Below are positions 24,201-25,824 of a DNA stretch of 25,824 nt, piece by piece (positions within the stretch are counted from its first letter, which is position 1; the number at the start of each line of letters is the position of its first letter). A model generated the notes under the pieces. It was not told where the DNA came from. It worked only from the letters and a program-made list of their open reading frames with translations, and made no database searches. The translations under genes were made by a program, and so were the position numbers. The DNA comes from an uncultured Collinsella sp. (GTDB lineage: Bacteria > Actinomycetota > Coriobacteriia > Coriobacteriales > Coriobacteriaceae). Location of the stretch: NCBI GenBank assembly GCA_905210085.1, contig CAJLVJ010000026.1:1-25824 (forward strand). Reading direction: 5' to 3'.

Positions 24201-25220
24201 TTACAGGCCAAAGGACAGTACGTAGGCGAGAATAATCTGGATCGGGGTGGTAATCAGCTTGCCAAACAGGAATGCAGGGTAACCGATTTCGATCGTCTCG
24301 GGCTTTGCCTCCATGAGAGTCATGCCAACGGGAGCAAAGTCAGAACCAACCTGGCAGTTGACGGCAAAGAAGCCGGGAAGGGCAAAGTTAGCGGGAATCG
24401 TGCCGTTGGCGATTTGGTCGCCAACAAGAACAGAAAGCACAGAAGCGATGATTGCGCCCGGGCAGATCAATGGCGAAAGGAACGGGATTGAGCAGAACAT
24501 GCCAATTGCCAGCATACCGGGCAGCGAGCCCGCAAGCGGAGTGAGAACGCCGGCAAGAACGTTCGCGAAACCCGTGTAGTTAATAATGCCGATCAACACC
24601 GAGACAAACGCCATAAAGGGGATGATGTTGCGGATAACGTCATTCACGGTATCACGTGCAGCCTGATAGATGATGCTGATGACGCGACCAACGCCGGTGC
24701 CGATCTTAGAGACAACGTCCATAAACCCGTTAGACTGTTTGGACGCAATCTCGGCGCGCCCCTCAGCAATCTTTGCGTGAACGTTTTCCTTCGTCGTCTC
24801 CTCGTGTGCCTTTTCGGTCTTTACCGGCTCAGCGGGAACATCCGCGGCATCGACAAGAGCGATGCAATCGGGATTGACATCGGACGCAAAGAGATCCTCG
24901 GTGATGAACTGTGCCAGAGGGCCAGACGGGGAACCAGGTTTGATGTTCAGCGTCTTAAGACCCATCTTGGGATAAGTGCCGCAGCGGGCCACGCCAGCGC
25001 AGTCGATAACAACAGCGCATGCCTGATCGGTCTCGATCGGGTCCTTAAACTGATCGTGCGCCTCGGCGCCGGTAAGCTCCGCGATGCGAAGGGCAACCGG
25101 ACTGATTCCGCCCAGGGTCACGCTCAGAACATAGGGCTTTTCGGCCGTGGGGGTAATGATAAGGGGTCCGCCCCAACCGTTGCCGCCGTGGGACGCCTTT
25201 ACGCTTTTAAATTCACTCAT
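24201..25220 (-). CDS. srlE: PTS glucitol/sorbitol-type EIIB
   Basis: The 339-residue product combines a cytosolic IIB domain (about 1-125) and a membrane part (about 175-339). The phosphorylated residue is likely C80 in GVARCGTYPKMG. A charged linker (about 130-165, rich in Glu/Lys/Ala) joins the domains. The membrane part has several hydrophobic spans, IPFMAFVSVLIGI and CSIPFLSPLICPG among them, and is part of the sugar channel with EIIC, as in E. coli SrlE. It is 29 bp after EIIC. The start at 25220 has AGGAG about 9 nt upstream. Confidence 0.94.
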   Translation of the reverse strand: MSEFKSVKASHGGNGWGGPLIITPTAEKPYVLSVTLGGISPVALRIAELTGAEAHDQFKDPIETDQACAVVIDCAGVARCGTYPKMGLKTLNIKPGSPSGPLAQFITEDLFASDVNPDCIALVDAADVPAEPVKTEKAHEETTKENVHAKIAEGRAEIASKQSNGFMDVVSKIGTGVGRVISIIYQAARDTVNDVIRNIIPFMAFVSVLIGIINYTGFANVLAGVLTPLAGSLPGMLAIGMFCSIPFLSPLICPGAIIASVLSVLVGDQIANGTIPANFALPGFFAVNCQVGSDFAPVGMTLMEAKPETIEIGYPAFLFGKLITTPIQIILAYVLSFGL

Positions 25221-25249
25221 GATCTAGACTCTCCTTTTGCGCTGAACCA

Positions 25250-25795
25250 CTAGGCAGCAAGCTTAGCTTCGTTGCGCTTCTTCATGATGAGGTACAGCTT
25301 CTCGGTAACGATGCCCTTGATCAGGCAAACGATCAGACCAACGACGAGGAAGCGGATGGCAAGCTCAGAGGAGTTCTTTCCCAGTGCCTCGTAGCCAGCC
25401 GAGATGCCAAGCCAAACAAAAAGCTCGGACGAGTTGGCGTGCGGGAAAAGGCCGACGATGGGATGCATCATGGACACGACCGCATCGTAGAATGCAGGTT
25501 TGTAGTCCTCCTCGACAAACACACCAAAGGTGTACGCCATCGGGTTGCAGAGGAAGAAGGTACAAAGGAATGGAATGAGGGTATAGCGGAGAACCGCATA
25601 TTTGGTGCACTTCTTCATGAACCCATAGACGCGCTCCTCGCCAATCAGCTGGATGATTGCCTTGATCGTAAGGATCAGGCAAATCAGCATGGGAATCATG
25701 CCCGTGATAAACGAGGCAAACTGCTCGCCCGCAGCATTAAAAAGGCCGGTAAAGCCCTCCGCAAGGAAGTGAACTGCCTCCCATTTCTTGGACAT
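25250..25795 (-). CDS. srlA: PTS glucitol/sorbitol-type EIIC
   Basis: The 181-residue membrane protein is the permease of the glucitol PTS. It aligns with E. coli SrlA over the whole length: EGFTGLFNAAGEQFASFITGMIPMLI, CTFFLCNPMAYTFG and GLFPHANSSELFVWLGI are the conserved landmarks. It is the first gene of the operon in the window. The start is doubtful. The only good in-frame ATG (25793-25795) has no RBS and lies in the loop of a 13-bp hairpin. The frame stays open to the window edge, so the gene may begin further upstream or be controlled at translation. Confidence 0.88.
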   Translation of the reverse strand: MSKKWEAVHFLAEGFTGLFNAAGEQFASFITGMIPMLICLILTIKAIIQLIGEERVYGFMKKCTKYAVLRYTLIPFLCTFFLCNPMAYTFGVFVEEDYKPAFYDAVVSMMHPIVGLFPHANSSELFVWLGISAGYEALGKNSSELAIRFLVVGLIVCLIKGIVTEKLYLIMKKRNEAKLAA

Positions 25796-25816
25796 GAGAA
25801 ATGGGAGGCTTTCTTT
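25776..25816. terminator. 13-bp hairpin over the EIIC start codon
   Basis: GCCTCCCATTTCT (25776-25788) and AGAAATGGGAGGC (25797-25809) pair perfectly around an 8-nt loop. On the plus strand TTTCTTT follows, so it looks like a rho-independent terminator for plus-strand transcription. No plus-strand gene lies to its left within 3 kb. On the minus strand the EIIC ATG is in the loop, which suggests control of translation. Confidence 0.6.
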
Positions 25817-25824
25817 ATGCGCGT

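Overview
The window looks like chromosomal DNA from a human-gut Coriobacteriia, most likely Collinsella or a close relative. The reasons are high GC with strong purine-rich ribosome-binding sites, short intergenic gaps, long antiparallel shadow frames, and a dispersed intergenic hairpin with a GGGACA core that I associate with Collinsella. The taxon is an inference from style and gene content; no rRNA or phylogenetic marker is present.

Left part (1-9,430): a long nested palindrome and terminators lie beyond ilvE (branched-chain aminotransferase, minus strand). A DedA membrane protein diverges from cysE (serine acetyltransferase). A three-gene minus-strand operon follows: a MarR regulator and two ABC half-transporters that form a heterodimeric exporter with one degenerate ATP site. 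Then come a small unknown protein with a very strong RBS, a nitroreductase, and a single-span membrane protein of unknown function.

Middle part (9,500-18,120): a Fis-type regulator with a decayed sigma-54-activator AAA+ domain lies downstream of a YeiH-family transporter, which is divergent from a GntR/FCD regulator. Next are glmS, a divergent LacI regulator, a HAD phosphatase and a divergent larE (sulfur insertase for the nickel-pincer cofactor) without larA/B/C nearby.

Right part (18,290-25,824): an AT-richer gene encodes a Schlafen-type AlbA_2/HATPase_c_4/winged-helix protein. It is preceded by a dense array of CTCTCTAA/TTAGAGAG sites and bounded by two same-orientation copies of the dispersed hairpin. 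This self-contained module is the best candidate for an undescribed system. Next come a secreted DNA/RNA endonuclease and a GntR/UTRA regulator. A minus-strand glucitol-type PTS operon runs in from the right edge in the order EIIC, EIIB, GutM, EIIA and an archaeal-style triosephosphate-isomerase-like protein. The sugar-phosphate dehydrogenase expected with it is not in the window.

At least seven intergenic hairpins share a constant AAGGG(G)ACA loop core but have unrelated stems. Several abut or overlap stop codons, so they probably act in part as transcript ends.
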